Assembly (NCBI GenBank): GCA_002359465.1
Contig: DENA01000015.1
Coordinates: 76,913 to 127,793 of the forward strand
DNA length: 50,881 bases
Source: Ruminococcaceae bacterium UBA2656
GTDB taxonomy: Bacteria > Bacillota > Clostridia > Oscillospirales > Acutalibacteraceae
Reading direction: 5' to 3'
Shown: in pieces, positions 25,346 through 33,007 of the stretch
How the letters are laid out: the number at the start of each line of letters is the position of its first letter
Numbering within the stretch: position 1 is the first letter of the stretch
The notes under the pieces: model-generated
Seen by the model: only the letters and a program-made list of their open reading frames with translations
Told to the model about the DNA's origin: nothing
Databases searched by the model: none
Position numbers and translations under genes: made by a program

Positions 25346-26317
25346 TCATTTCAGCTTGGGAATCTCCCGAAGGCAGGCTTGCACCTGTTCTAATGACGGC
25401 ATCGCGGGAATTGCACCTTTCCGTGTGGTTGCCAAAGAGCCCGCCGCGTTTGCAAAAGAGACGATATCCTCAAGTTCATCCCCGGACAGTCCTTTGATAT
25501 CGTCCAGGGACTTGTTCCGAAGGCGATAATGTACGGCGCCCAGAAAAGCGTCGCCGGCCCCCGTGGTATCCACCGTCTTTACGTCATACGCCGGCAGCAT
25601 ACCGCAGGTTTCTCCGCTGCTGTAAAAAGCGCCCTTTGCGCCAAGAGAAACCAGAATCAAAGACGCGCCGTACTGTGCAAGTTTTTTTGCCCCCAACTCC
25701 AGGTCCGCATCCCCTGTCAGCAGAGACAACTCCTCCCGGGACACTTTGACGATATCAGCCAGTGTGAGCGCTGCAAGCATTTCACGCTTCGCTTCTTCTT
25801 CGCTGCTCCACAGCAGCGGGCGGTAGTTGGGGTCATAGCTGATAATTTTCCCGGAAGCCTTTGCCAGCTTCACCGCATAGAACGTAGCCTGCCGTGAGGG
25901 TTCATCCGTAAGTGAAACGGAACCAAAGTGCAGAATTCTGCAATTTTTTATAAGCCCATCGGAGATATCCGATTTCTCCAGCATCATGTCCGCGCCGGGT
26001 TTCCGATAAAAGCTGAACGAACGGTCTCCCCGTTCATCCAGCTGCACAAAAGCAAGCGTCGTGTTCACCGTCTCGGAAACAGCAAGTCCGTCGGTACAGA
26101 TTCCGATCCGTTCCAGCGTTACCTTCAAAAAATCGCCGAACGCGTCCCTGCCCACCTTGCCGATAAACGCAGTCTTTCCCCCCAACCTGCTGTTGGCCGC
26201 AAGCACATTTGCCGGCGCTCCGCCGGGATTGCGCGCAAACAGCGCACACCCCTGGTCATTGCTGCCATTCGGGGTAAAATCGATCAGAAGCTCCCCTACG
26301 GCGACTACGTCATACAT
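25346..26317 (-). CDS. PfkB-family carbohydrate kinase, fructokinase-like
   Basis: The protein has 323 residues. The N-terminal PfkB pattern is NPGGAPANVLAANSRLGGKTAFIGKVG. The C-terminal catalytic motif is DTTGAGDAFLGA with Asp as the base. Other conserved parts are DPNYRPLLW and VSREELSLLTG. These match bacterial fructokinases (ScrK group), which phosphorylate fructose in the cytoplasm with ATP. Close relatives use 2-keto-3-deoxygluconate or nucleosides, so the substrate is not certain. It is a single gene with its own near-consensus promoter and does not belong to an obvious sugar operon here. Confidence 0.88.
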   Translation of the reverse strand: MYDVVAVGELLIDFTPNGSNDQGCALFARNPGGAPANVLAANSRLGGKTAFIGKVGRDAFGDFLKVTLERIGICTDGLAVSETVNTTLAFVQLDERGDRSFSFYRKPGADMMLEKSDISDGLIKNCRILHFGSVSLTDEPSRQATFYAVKLAKASGKIISYDPNYRPLLWSSEEEAKREMLAALTLADIVKVSREELSLLTGDADLELGAKKLAQYGASLILVSLGAKGAFYSSGETCGMLPAYDVKTVDTTGAGDAFLGAVHYRLRNKSLDDIKGLSGDELEDIVSFANAAGSLATTRKGAIPAMPSLEQVQACLREIPKLK

Positions 26318-26373
26318 CTATGTTTCTCCTCCCGTCCGGTTTCCCCTATATAAATATTCGAAAAATTATTTTA

Positions 26374-26402
26374 ATTATATCTGCGTCTTCACTGTTTTTC
26401 AA
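26374..26402 (-). promoter_or_regulatory. Promoter of the PfkB kinase gene
   Basis: On the minus strand TTGAAA (26397-26402), a 17-base spacer and a perfect TATAAT (26374-26379), about 57 bases upstream of the start codon. Confidence 0.75.
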
Positions 26403-26460
26403 TAAATCTTTTATCATATCATAGTATCGTGATCATAAACTTTCGTTCCAACATATGCAC

Positions 26461-26502
26461 AGAAAGAGCGAGATACGGTTTTTTCCGTACCTCACTCTTT
26501 TG
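26461..26502 (-). terminator. Terminator after the flavodiiron protein gene
   Basis: A 16-base stem with two imperfect pairs (arms AAAGAGCGAGATACGG and CCGTACCTCACTCTTT) around a T-rich loop follows the flavodiiron stop codon by about 35 bases on the minus strand. Confidence 0.7.
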
Positions 26503-26536
26503 GTAACACATGCGAACATATAAACAAGTTGCAAAA

Positions 26537-27739
26537 TCACTTCATAGACGCGATAATACTGTCGGCAAGGGCATCCATTTCCGGCAGGTTATCCTCGTTC
26601 ATGGCGGAATTCAGCGTCAGCTTTTCGTCCAGAACATTGATTTCTTTCATCTCATTGTCCAGGAACTCGCGCATCAGTGTGCCGGATTTGCAGGCCCAGG
26701 AGCCGTTTTCCACAATGGCGACGGTACGCTTCTGAAGGTTCAGCGCCTTCATATCCATCAGATAATTGTGCATCGGCGGATAAATTCCCAGATTATAGGT
26801 AACGGAAGCCAGCACCACGTGGCTGAGGCGGAAGGTCTCTGAAATCAGGTAGGAGACATGGGTATTGGACACGTCGTACATAACCACATTGGTCATGCCC
26901 TTCTCCACCAGCCTGGAGGCCAGGGCGCCGGCGGCGCTCTCGGTATTGCCGTACATGGTGGCGTAAACGATCATGACACCCTTTTCTTCCGGTTCATATC
27001 TGCTCCATTTGTCGTACTTATCGAGGAAGTATCCCAGATTGCTGCGCCAGACCGGCCCGTGCAGGGGACAGATAATCTTGATGTCGATTCCGGCGGCTTT
27101 CTTCAGCAGGGCCTGAACGTGCGGTCCGTATTTCCCCACGATATTGGTATAATACCGCCGGGCATCGTCGATCCAGTCGCGGTCAAAATTAACCTCATCG
27201 TTAAAGAGCTTTCCATCCAGCGCGCCGAAAGAGCCGAAAGCATCCGCGGAGAACAGGACGCCGTTGGTCGTATCGAAGGTCACCATGGCCTCCGGCCAGT
27301 GAACCATCGGCGCGGACACGAAGGTCACCACATGCTTGCCAAAGGTTCTGGTGTCGCCCTCCTTGACTTCCTCCATCCGTCCGTCAACATGGAAGCCAAA
27401 CTGACGCATCAGCATAAAAGCTTTTTCGGTGCTGATAATTCTGACTTTGGGATAGCGCAGAAGAATTTCTTCAATAGACGCGCCGTGATCCGGCTCCATG
27501 TGGTTGATTATCAGGTAATCGAGCGGTCTGCCGTCCAGAACAAACTCGACATTCTCCAAAAACTGACGGCAGGCCGACCAGTCCACCGTATCGAACAGCA
27601 CGGTCTGCTTATCCAGAAGCAGGTACGAATTGTAGGAAACCCCGCGCGGAATAGGATGAATATTTTCAAAAAGAGCCAGCCGGCGGTCATTGGCCCCTAC
27701 CCAATACAGATTATCCGTTACTTTTCTTACACAATGCAT
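26537..27739 (-). CDS. fprA: A-type flavodiiron protein (O2/NO reductase, FprA)
   Basis: The protein has 400 residues. The metallo-beta-lactamase domain (1-245) carries all expected di-iron ligands: His80, Glu82, Asp84 (HMEPDH), His147 (MVHWPE), Asp166 (SADAFG) and His227 (PLHGPV). The flavodoxin domain begins near 256 (IVYATMYGNTESAA). Such proteins reduce O2 to water, or NO to N2O, in the cytoplasm of anaerobes, taking electrons from rubredoxin or F420H2. It is 50 bases after a gene whose protein ends in a rubredoxin domain, so a donor-acceptor pair is likely. AAGGAGG precedes the ATG. It has no rubredoxin or flavin-reductase extension of its own. Confidence 0.94.
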   Translation of the reverse strand: MHCVRKVTDNLYWVGANDRRLALFENIHPIPRGVSYNSYLLLDKQTVLFDTVDWSACRQFLENVEFVLDGRPLDYLIINHMEPDHGASIEEILLRYPKVRIISTEKAFMLMRQFGFHVDGRMEEVKEGDTRTFGKHVVTFVSAPMVHWPEAMVTFDTTNGVLFSADAFGSFGALDGKLFNDEVNFDRDWIDDARRYYTNIVGKYGPHVQALLKKAAGIDIKIICPLHGPVWRSNLGYFLDKYDKWSRYEPEEKGVMIVYATMYGNTESAAGALASRLVEKGMTNVVMYDVSNTHVSYLISETFRLSHVVLASVTYNLGIYPPMHNYLMDMKALNLQKRTVAIVENGSWACKSGTLMREFLDNEMKEINVLDEKLTLNSAMNEDNLPEMDALADSIIASMK

Positions 27740-27789
27740 GGTTCAATCCTCCTTGAAACTCAATCGTTATTTTTAGGCAGCAGTGCCTC

Positions 27790-29694
27790 TCAGACCTCTA
27801 TAAACTGATCTTTTTCCTCGCCGCATTCCGGGCAGATCCATTCTTCCGGAAGCGTGTCGAACAGGGTTCCGGGACGGACGTCGTTCTCCGGATCGCCGAC
27901 GGCGGGATCATATTCGTACCCGCAGCCATTGCAGACATAGCGTTTCCATGTGGGAATGACCTTCTTGGGGACGGCCCGCTTCATTTTCTTCATCGGGGGC
28001 GCCGGTTTTTTGGCTTCGCCGTTGTCCAGGGCGGCGGTAAGCAGCGGAAGGATTTCCAGCACGTCGCCAACAATGCCGTAGTCGCAGTTCTTAAAGACGG
28101 GCGCGTTGGGATTGTTGTTGATGGCGACAATCGTCGTGGCGTCCTTAATGCCCTTCAGATGCTGGCCCGCGCCTGAAATGCCGCAGGCTATGTACAGATT
28201 GCCGCTGAACTTCTGTCCGGACATGCCCACATAGCGGTTCAGCGGAACATATTTCAGCGTTTCCGCCACCGGACGGGAGGAGCCGAGCGCCGCGCCCGCC
28301 TGAACGGCAAGGGCTTTCACCAGTTCCATATTTTCCTTCGCGCCGATGCCCTTTCCGGCGCTGACCACACGCTCCGCCTTGGTGATGGGCGTATCGATAT
28401 CAATGCCGACGGTAAAGTCGTAGCCGTCCGCTTTGAGAGCGTCCACCAGCGTGTTTACCCGCTCTACGGAGGTACCCTCTTTCAGTATCATCTTCTTGCG
28501 CACACCGGTCACCGGCCCGTGCTGAGCTGCGGCGGGAACGTCGTTCTTCGGCATTTTCCCAATAATATGGGAGGCAATGACCACCCTTTGAATCTCATTA
28601 GTTCCCTCGTAAATGGTGCAGATTTTCGCGTCACGGTAAGCACGCTCTACTTCCATCCCCTTCAGATAACCGCTGCCGCCGAAAATCTGGAGCGCGTCGT
28701 TGACAATCTCAAGGCAGACGTCGGAGGCATACTGTTTGGCCATGGCGGACTCCATGCCGTAAGGCTCGTGGTTCTGTTTAAGTTCGGCGGCGCTGTAGAT
28801 CAGCAGCCGCGCCGCGCGGAGCTTGGTTGCCATGTCGGCTAATTTGAAAGCAACAATCTGTTGTTGGCAGATGGGTCTGCCGAATTGGACGCGCTCTTTG
28901 GAATACTCCAGCGCGTTTTCATATGCGCCCTGCGCGATTCCCAGAGCCTGTGAAGCGATGCCGATGCGTCCGCCGTCCAGCGTAGACATGGCAATCTTAA
29001 AGCCCTGCCCTTCTTCACCCAGCAGATTTTCCTTTGGAACCTTCACATCGTTGAAAATCAGCTCCGCGGTAGAGGAGGAGCGGATACCCATTTTGTCGTA
29101 ATGGTCGCCGAAGGTGAAGCCCTCCCAGCCCTTTTCCACAATGAAAGCACTGATGCCGCGGGTACCGATGTCCGGGGTGGTGACGGCGAATACCACATAG
29201 GTATCGGCCTTGTCGGCATTCGTAATGAAAATTTTACCTCCGTTCAGGATGTAATGATCGCCATCAGGAACAGCGGTGGTTTCCGTGCCGCCCGCGTCGC
29301 TGCCCGCGTTCTGCTCGGTCAGTCCGAAGGCACCCAGTTTTTCGCCCTTTGCCAGCGGAACCAGATATTTCTGCTTCTGCTCCTCCGTGCCGTAGGCGAA
29401 AATCGGCCATGACCCCAGCGAGGTGTGCGCGGAAAGAATAACGCCGGTGCCGCCGTCCACACGGGACAGCTCCTCCACGGTGACGGCGTAGCTGACCATA
29501 TCCAGGCCCATGCCGCCGTACTCCTTCGGATAAGGGATTCCCATCCACCCAAGCCCGCCCAGCTTGCCAACGATTTCTACGGGAAATTCATTTTCCTTGT
29601 CCAGCAGAAACGCCAGAGGTTTTACCTCCGATTCCGCAAACTCCCGGACTTTTGCACGAAGCTCCTCGTGATCTTCCGTCGTTTTAAAAGACAT
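27790..29694 (-). CDS. Acyl-CoA dehydrogenase - EtfA FAD-binding domain - rubredoxin fusion protein
   Basis: The protein has 634 residues in three parts. Residues 1-380 are a complete short-chain acyl-CoA dehydrogenase with [30 protein letters not shown] and the catalytic Glu363 in YEGTNEIQR. Residues about 440-560 match only the C-terminal FAD-binding domain of electron-transfer flavoprotein alpha ([53 protein letters not shown] and [12 protein letters not shown]). The EtfA N-terminal domain and EtfB are absent. Residues 586-634 are a full rubredoxin with Cys588, 591, 621 and 624. The chain suggests electron flow from acyl-CoA through two flavins to rubredoxin, then to the flavodiiron protein encoded next. 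A good Shine-Dalgarno (GGGAGG) precedes the ATG, and nothing looks frameshifted. Confidence 0.93.
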   Translation of the reverse strand: MSFKTTEDHEELRAKVREFAESEVKPLAFLLDKENEFPVEIVGKLGGLGWMGIPYPKEYGGMGLDMVSYAVTVEELSRVDGGTGVILSAHTSLGSWPIFAYGTEEQKQKYLVPLAKGEKLGAFGLTEQNAGSDAGGTETTAVPDGDHYILNGGKIFITNADKADTYVVFAVTTPDIGTRGISAFIVEKGWEGFTFGDHYDKMGIRSSSTAELIFNDVKVPKENLLGEEGQGFKIAMSTLDGGRIGIASQALGIAQGAYENALEYSKERVQFGRPICQQQIVAFKLADMATKLRAARLLIYSAAELKQNHEPYGMESAMAKQYASDVCLEIVNDALQIFGGSGYLKGMEVERAYRDAKICTIYEGTNEIQRVVIASHIIGKMPKNDVPAAAQHGPVTGVRKKMILKEGTSVERVNTLVDALKADGYDFTVGIDIDTPITKAERVVSAGKGIGAKENMELVKALAVQAGAALGSSRPVAETLKYVPLNRYVGMSGQKFSGNLYIACGISGAGQHLKGIKDATTIVAINNNPNAPVFKNCDYGIVGDVLEILPLLTAALDNGEAKKPAPPMKKMKRAVPKKVIPTWKRYVCNGCGYEYDPAVGDPENDVRPGTLFDTLPEEWICPECGEEKDQFIEV

Positions 29695-29818
29695 ATTGCT
29701 TCCTCCCTTTGAAATAATCAGTTATATTTGATTTCTATGAATTCTGTTCAGAAAAATTCATAAAACAGGATGCGCAGCTCTGCGGCGGCAGATCAAAATC
29801 CGGCCGCCTTCTATACTT

Positions 29819-29831
29819 GATAAATTTTATC
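29819..29831. promoter_or_regulatory. Palindrome upstream of the fusion gene, possible Rrf2 site
   Basis: GATAAA-T-TTTATC is a perfect 13-base palindrome about 125 bases upstream of the acyl-CoA dehydrogenase fusion start. Read on the minus strand it shares ATAAAAT with the larger palindrome at the Rrf2 promoter. The link is weak. I found no clear promoter of the fusion gene in the 187-base gap. Confidence 0.35.
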
Positions 29832-29881
29832 CACTTTAGAAGTAAAAAAACACACTGGCAATATAAATCATTTTTTAAGCC

Positions 29882-30292
29882 TTATTCGTCTTTAAATAAC
29901 ATCTGGTGCAGGCTAAGCGCGCGCAGCTCCGCGTCCAGCACACCCTGAATCCGCAGCAGCTGCTGATGGACTGTGCAGGGTGAACTGCATTTTTGCTGCC
30001 ACGCACATTGAAATCCTGGCTGCATACAGGCGCTGATCATCTTTTCGGCCTGCATAATTTCCGTCAAATCGTAGAGGCTCACCTTTTTAAGGTCTGCAAT
30101 CAGCCGGCAGCCGCCGCCCACGCCACGGGTAGTTTGTACAAGTCCGGCACGCTCCAGTTTTTTAAGAATCTTATATACAAACTGCTGCGGAAGCAATTCC
30201 CGCCGGCAGATGTCCCCCGTCGTAACCTGTTCCCCGCCCGACATTGCGCGCAGGACGCGCAGGGCATAATCTGTTTCCCGTGTAATCAGCAG
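29882..30292 (-). CDS. Rrf2-family regulator with Fe-S cysteine cluster (IscR/NsrR-like)
   Basis: About 136 residues if started at CTG 30292, which gives the standard Rrf2 opening (M)LITRETDYALRVLRAM and sits 6 bases after GGAGGGG. The alternative is GTG 30307, which overlaps that Shine-Dalgarno. Residues about 1-65 are the winged helix (ITRETDYALRVLRAM, LLPQQFVYKILKKLERAGLV, GVGGGCRL). After it come Cys89, Cys96, Cys102 and Cys106 (CTG numbering) in SACMQPGFQCAWQQKCSSPC, the spacing expected of a cluster-binding Rrf2 sensor of Fe-S status, O2 or NO. It is upstream of, and co-directional with, the dehydrogenase-rubredoxin and flavodiiron genes, so it is their likely regulator. Confidence 0.88.
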   Translation of the reverse strand: MLITRETDYALRVLRAMSGGEQVTTGDICRRELLPQQFVYKILKKLERAGLVQTTRGVGGGCRLIADLKKVSLYDLTEIMQAEKMISACMQPGFQCAWQQKCSSPCTVHQQLLRIQGVLDAELRALSLHQMLFKDE

Positions 30293-30310
30293 AATGAACC
30301 CCTCCACTCA

Positions 30311-30331
30311 ATAAAATCCGTAAGATTTTAT
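30311..30331. promoter_or_regulatory. Operator palindrome at the Rrf2 promoter
   Basis: A perfect inverted repeat ATAAAATC-CGTAA-GATTTTAT lies between the -10 box and the start of the Rrf2 gene, covering roughly +5 to +25. Its size and place suit autorepression by the encoded Rrf2 dimer. Confidence 0.75.
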
Positions 30332-30342
30332 TCATTATTGAC

Positions 30343-30371
30343 AGTATATCATTCTGGATAAGTTTTGTCAA
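30343..30371 (-). promoter_or_regulatory. Strong sigma-A promoter of the Rrf2-led unit
   Basis: On the minus strand a perfect TTGACA (30366-30371), a 17-base spacer and TATACT (30343-30348). The operator palindrome follows immediately. Confidence 0.85.
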
Positions 30372-30409
30372 GTTTATATCCGATATTTTTCCATCATTCA
30401 GACGACCGC

Positions 30410-30437
30410 CGGAATCCGCCGTCCCGGGCGGATTCCG
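30410..30437 (-). terminator. Hairpin after the exporter operon
   Basis: A perfect 11-base stem (30410-30420 with 30427-30437, CGGAATCCGCC) and a 6-base loop stand 19 bases after the HlyD-like stop codon. The U-rich stretch is delayed, so termination strength is uncertain. It separates the exporter operon from the Rrf2 promoter. Confidence 0.65.
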
Positions 30438-30455
30438 AAATCTTGCAACGGCGTT

Positions 30456-31088
30456 CTATTTAATCCTGATTTTCACTGTCGCATTGGTACCGATGATGTT
30501 GCCCAGAAAAAGCCCGTCGTCAAGGGTAATTTTCACCGGGAGCAGCTGAACAACCTTCGTGTAGGTTCCGCTGGTGGTCAGAGTGGTGGTGTTCCCCTTC
30601 AGGGCCGACTGTGTCACCTGATCGACCTGCGCAATATGCCCGCTGAAGGTCTGCCCCGGGTAGGCGTCAAGTTTCACGGAAACCTCCTGCCCAGCCTGAA
30701 CCTTCAGGATATTGTTCTCCTCTATATTGGCGCCCACATAGGCTCCCGCCGTATCCGCCAGCACTGCAACGGCAGTCGCGGGGGATACCGTCTGGCCGGA
30801 TACTACATCACATTTCACAACCTGACCGCTTACGGGAGCCTTCAGCGCCGGGCCGTCATCAATACGGGCGATGATTTCATCCTGTTTTACCGCCGTTCCC
30901 TGTGTAATCTTCAGCTTTTCAAGCTTGCCGCTGGCGGAAGGGACAACCGTATACAGGGTCGCTGTTACTTTCGCGTTGTCGGTGGTAAGGAAATGCTCAT
31001 TTTCCCAGTAAAAGTAATACCCCACGCCCAAGCCGATGATAACGAGGACGGCAACAACCGAAAGCACCCTTTTTGTCACTTTTTTCAT
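30456..31088 (-). CDS. Short HlyD/EmrA-type membrane fusion (adaptor) protein
   Basis: The protein has 210 residues. One N-terminal membrane anchor (about 8-28) is followed by HFLTTDNAKVTATLYTVVPSASGKLEKL and a lipoyl-like half (ITQGTAVKQDEIIARID, LKAPVSGQVVKCDVVSGQTV). A beta-barrel part follows (VGANIEENNILKVQAGQEVSVKLDAYPGQTFSGHI). The long coiled-coil hairpin of typical HlyD/EmrA proteins is missing, which explains the small size. It is the last gene after two ABC exporter halves (53-base gap). An adaptor beside a drug-type heterodimeric exporter is uncommon in Gram-positive bacteria. It may link the pump to the cell wall or bind substrate outside. Confidence 0.85.
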   Translation of the reverse strand: MKKVTKRVLSVVAVLVIIGLGVGYYFYWENEHFLTTDNAKVTATLYTVVPSASGKLEKLKITQGTAVKQDEIIARIDDGPALKAPVSGQVVKCDVVSGQTVSPATAVAVLADTAGAYVGANIEENNILKVQAGQEVSVKLDAYPGQTFSGHIAQVDQVTQSALKGNTTTLTTSGTYTKVVQLLPVKITLDDGLFLGNIIGTNATVKIRIK

Positions 31089-31141
31089 AAGCGTTATTCC
31101 AACCTTTCAGTCAATAAAATAAACTCTGCCGGTGAAAAGTT

Positions 31142-33007
31142 TTACTCTTCTCCCTGTGAAAACTGGCTGTTATACAGATCGGCATAGAAGCCGTTCTTAT
31201 CCAAAAGCTGCTGGTGGTTACCCTGCTCCACAATATTGCCGTCGCGCATTACCAAAATAATGTCTGCGTTTTTGATCGTGGAAAGACGGTGCGCTATCAC
31301 AAAACTGGTCCGGTTTTTCATCAGGCGGTCCATCGCGCTTTGAATCAGTGTTTCCGTTCTTGTATCCACCGAACTGGTGGCTTCATCCAAAATCAGAATT
31401 TTGGGGTTCGCAAGGATTACCCTGGCTATGGTCAGCAGCTGTTTCTGTCCCTGCGAAATATTGCTGGTTTCCTCATTGAGCATCATGTTGTATCCGTCGG
31501 GGAAGGTATGTATGAATTCGTCGCAGTGCGCCGCCTTTGCCGCGGCAATGACCTCCTCGTCTGTGGCGCCGAAAGTCCCGTAACGGATATTTTCCATGAT
31601 TGTCGCGTTATAGAGCCACGTTTCCTGCAGTACCATTCCAAAGCAGGAACGAAGCTCATCCCGCGTAAAGTCGAAAATATTGATGCCGTCAATCAGGATC
31701 TTCCCTTCATTGATATCATAAAAGCGCATCAGCAGCTTGACAATCGTGGATTTTCCCGCGCCGGTGGGGCCGACGATCGCAATTTTCCGGCCTGCCCCGA
31801 CCTCGCCCGAAAAATCACGAATGATAAGCTGGTCTGGGTTGTAACCAAAGCTGACATGTTCAAAAACAACATTGCCCGCAATATCCGTATTCTCCGGCAC
31901 TGTGTCCCTGTCGGGAGACTCCACCGTTTCGTTCAGAAATTCAAAAACGCGTTCAGCCGCTGCCGCAGTGGACTGCAGCGTGTTGGAGATGGAGGCCAGC
32001 TGTCCCATCGGCTGTGTAAACGAGCGCATATACTGGATGAAAGCCTGGATGTCGCCGACATCCACCACCTTCTTCACAGCCAGATACCCTCCCAGAATAC
32101 TCACCATCACATAGCAGATATTGCCGACAAACGTCATTACAGGCATCATCATCCCGGAAATAAACTGTGATTTCCACGCCGAACCATACAGATCATGATT
32201 GATTTTTTCAAATCGGTCAATCGCGTCCCGCTCCCCGTTGAAGGCCTGCACCACGTTGTGGCCACCGTACATTTCCTCCACCTGCCCGTTGATTTCACCG
32301 ATTGACTTTTGCTGCTCTTTGAAATACCCCTGCGAACGCCTGATGACAATCCCCAGAATTCCCATGGAAATGGGAATGATCAGAAGCGCGGCCGCCGTCA
32401 TAAGCCAGCTGATGGAAAGCATCATGCAGAGCACCCCCAGAATGGTGGTGACGGAGGTGATCAGCTGCGTCAGGCTTTGGTTCAGCGTCTGGCTGACTGT
32501 GTCGACATCATTGGTGACGCGCGATAAAATTTCGCCGCGCGTATGGGTGTCGTAATAATTCAGCGGAACGAGATGCATTTTTTCTGCAATTTCTTTGCGG
32601 AGCTGGTAGGTTACATTCATGGAAACCCGGGACATCATAAAGGCCTGTACGTAGGAGCACAGAGCGGAAATGATATACAGGACGATCAGCAAAGCCACAA
32701 GGCTGCCCATATAGGGAAAATCCGTCAGCAGATCGCTTCCCGTCAAATAGGCAATGATTCCTTCAACAAGCTTTGTGGTTACCTTTCCCAGAAGTTTTGG
32801 TCCTACGATAGAGAAAACAGTCGAGAGCAAGGCAAAAAACACCACTGCCGCGATGGTAGCCTGATATTCCCGAAGATACCTCCAAAGGGCAAAAATGGTC
32901 TTTTTAAAATTCTTGGGTTTGGCACCTGGACCCATGCCGCCCATGCCGCCCATATGCATTCCCCTTCCGGAGGAAGAAGGAGCCTGCCGTTCTTTTTCTT
33001 CGCTCAT
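31142..33007 (-). CDS. Heterodimeric ABC exporter subunit with intact ATPase site
   Basis: The protein has 621 residues. A Gly/Met-rich N-terminal extension (MHMGGMGGMGPGAKPK) leads into six transmembrane helices and a C-terminal ATPase domain. Walker A is GPTGAGKST, the signature is ISQGQ rather than LSGGQ, and Walker B ends ILDEATSSVD with the catalytic Glu present. It overlaps the upstream partner gene by four bases. The pair matches BmrCD/LmrCD/TM287-288-type exporters, where the sites differ between subunits. Such pumps export drugs, lipids or peptides. The TetR gene and HlyD-like gene flank the pair. Confidence 0.93.
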   Translation of the reverse strand: MSEEKERQAPSSSGRGMHMGGMGGMGPGAKPKNFKKTIFALWRYLREYQATIAAVVFFALLSTVFSIVGPKLLGKVTTKLVEGIIAYLTGSDLLTDFPYMGSLVALLIVLYIISALCSYVQAFMMSRVSMNVTYQLRKEIAEKMHLVPLNYYDTHTRGEILSRVTNDVDTVSQTLNQSLTQLITSVTTILGVLCMMLSISWLMTAAALLIIPISMGILGIVIRRSQGYFKEQQKSIGEINGQVEEMYGGHNVVQAFNGERDAIDRFEKINHDLYGSAWKSQFISGMMMPVMTFVGNICYVMVSILGGYLAVKKVVDVGDIQAFIQYMRSFTQPMGQLASISNTLQSTAAAAERVFEFLNETVESPDRDTVPENTDIAGNVVFEHVSFGYNPDQLIIRDFSGEVGAGRKIAIVGPTGAGKSTIVKLLMRFYDINEGKILIDGINIFDFTRDELRSCFGMVLQETWLYNATIMENIRYGTFGATDEEVIAAAKAAHCDEFIHTFPDGYNMMLNEETSNISQGQKQLLTIARVILANPKILILDEATSSVDTRTETLIQSAMDRLMKNRTSFVIAHRLSTIKNADIILVMRDGNIVEQGNHQQLLDKNGFYADLYNSQFSQGEE

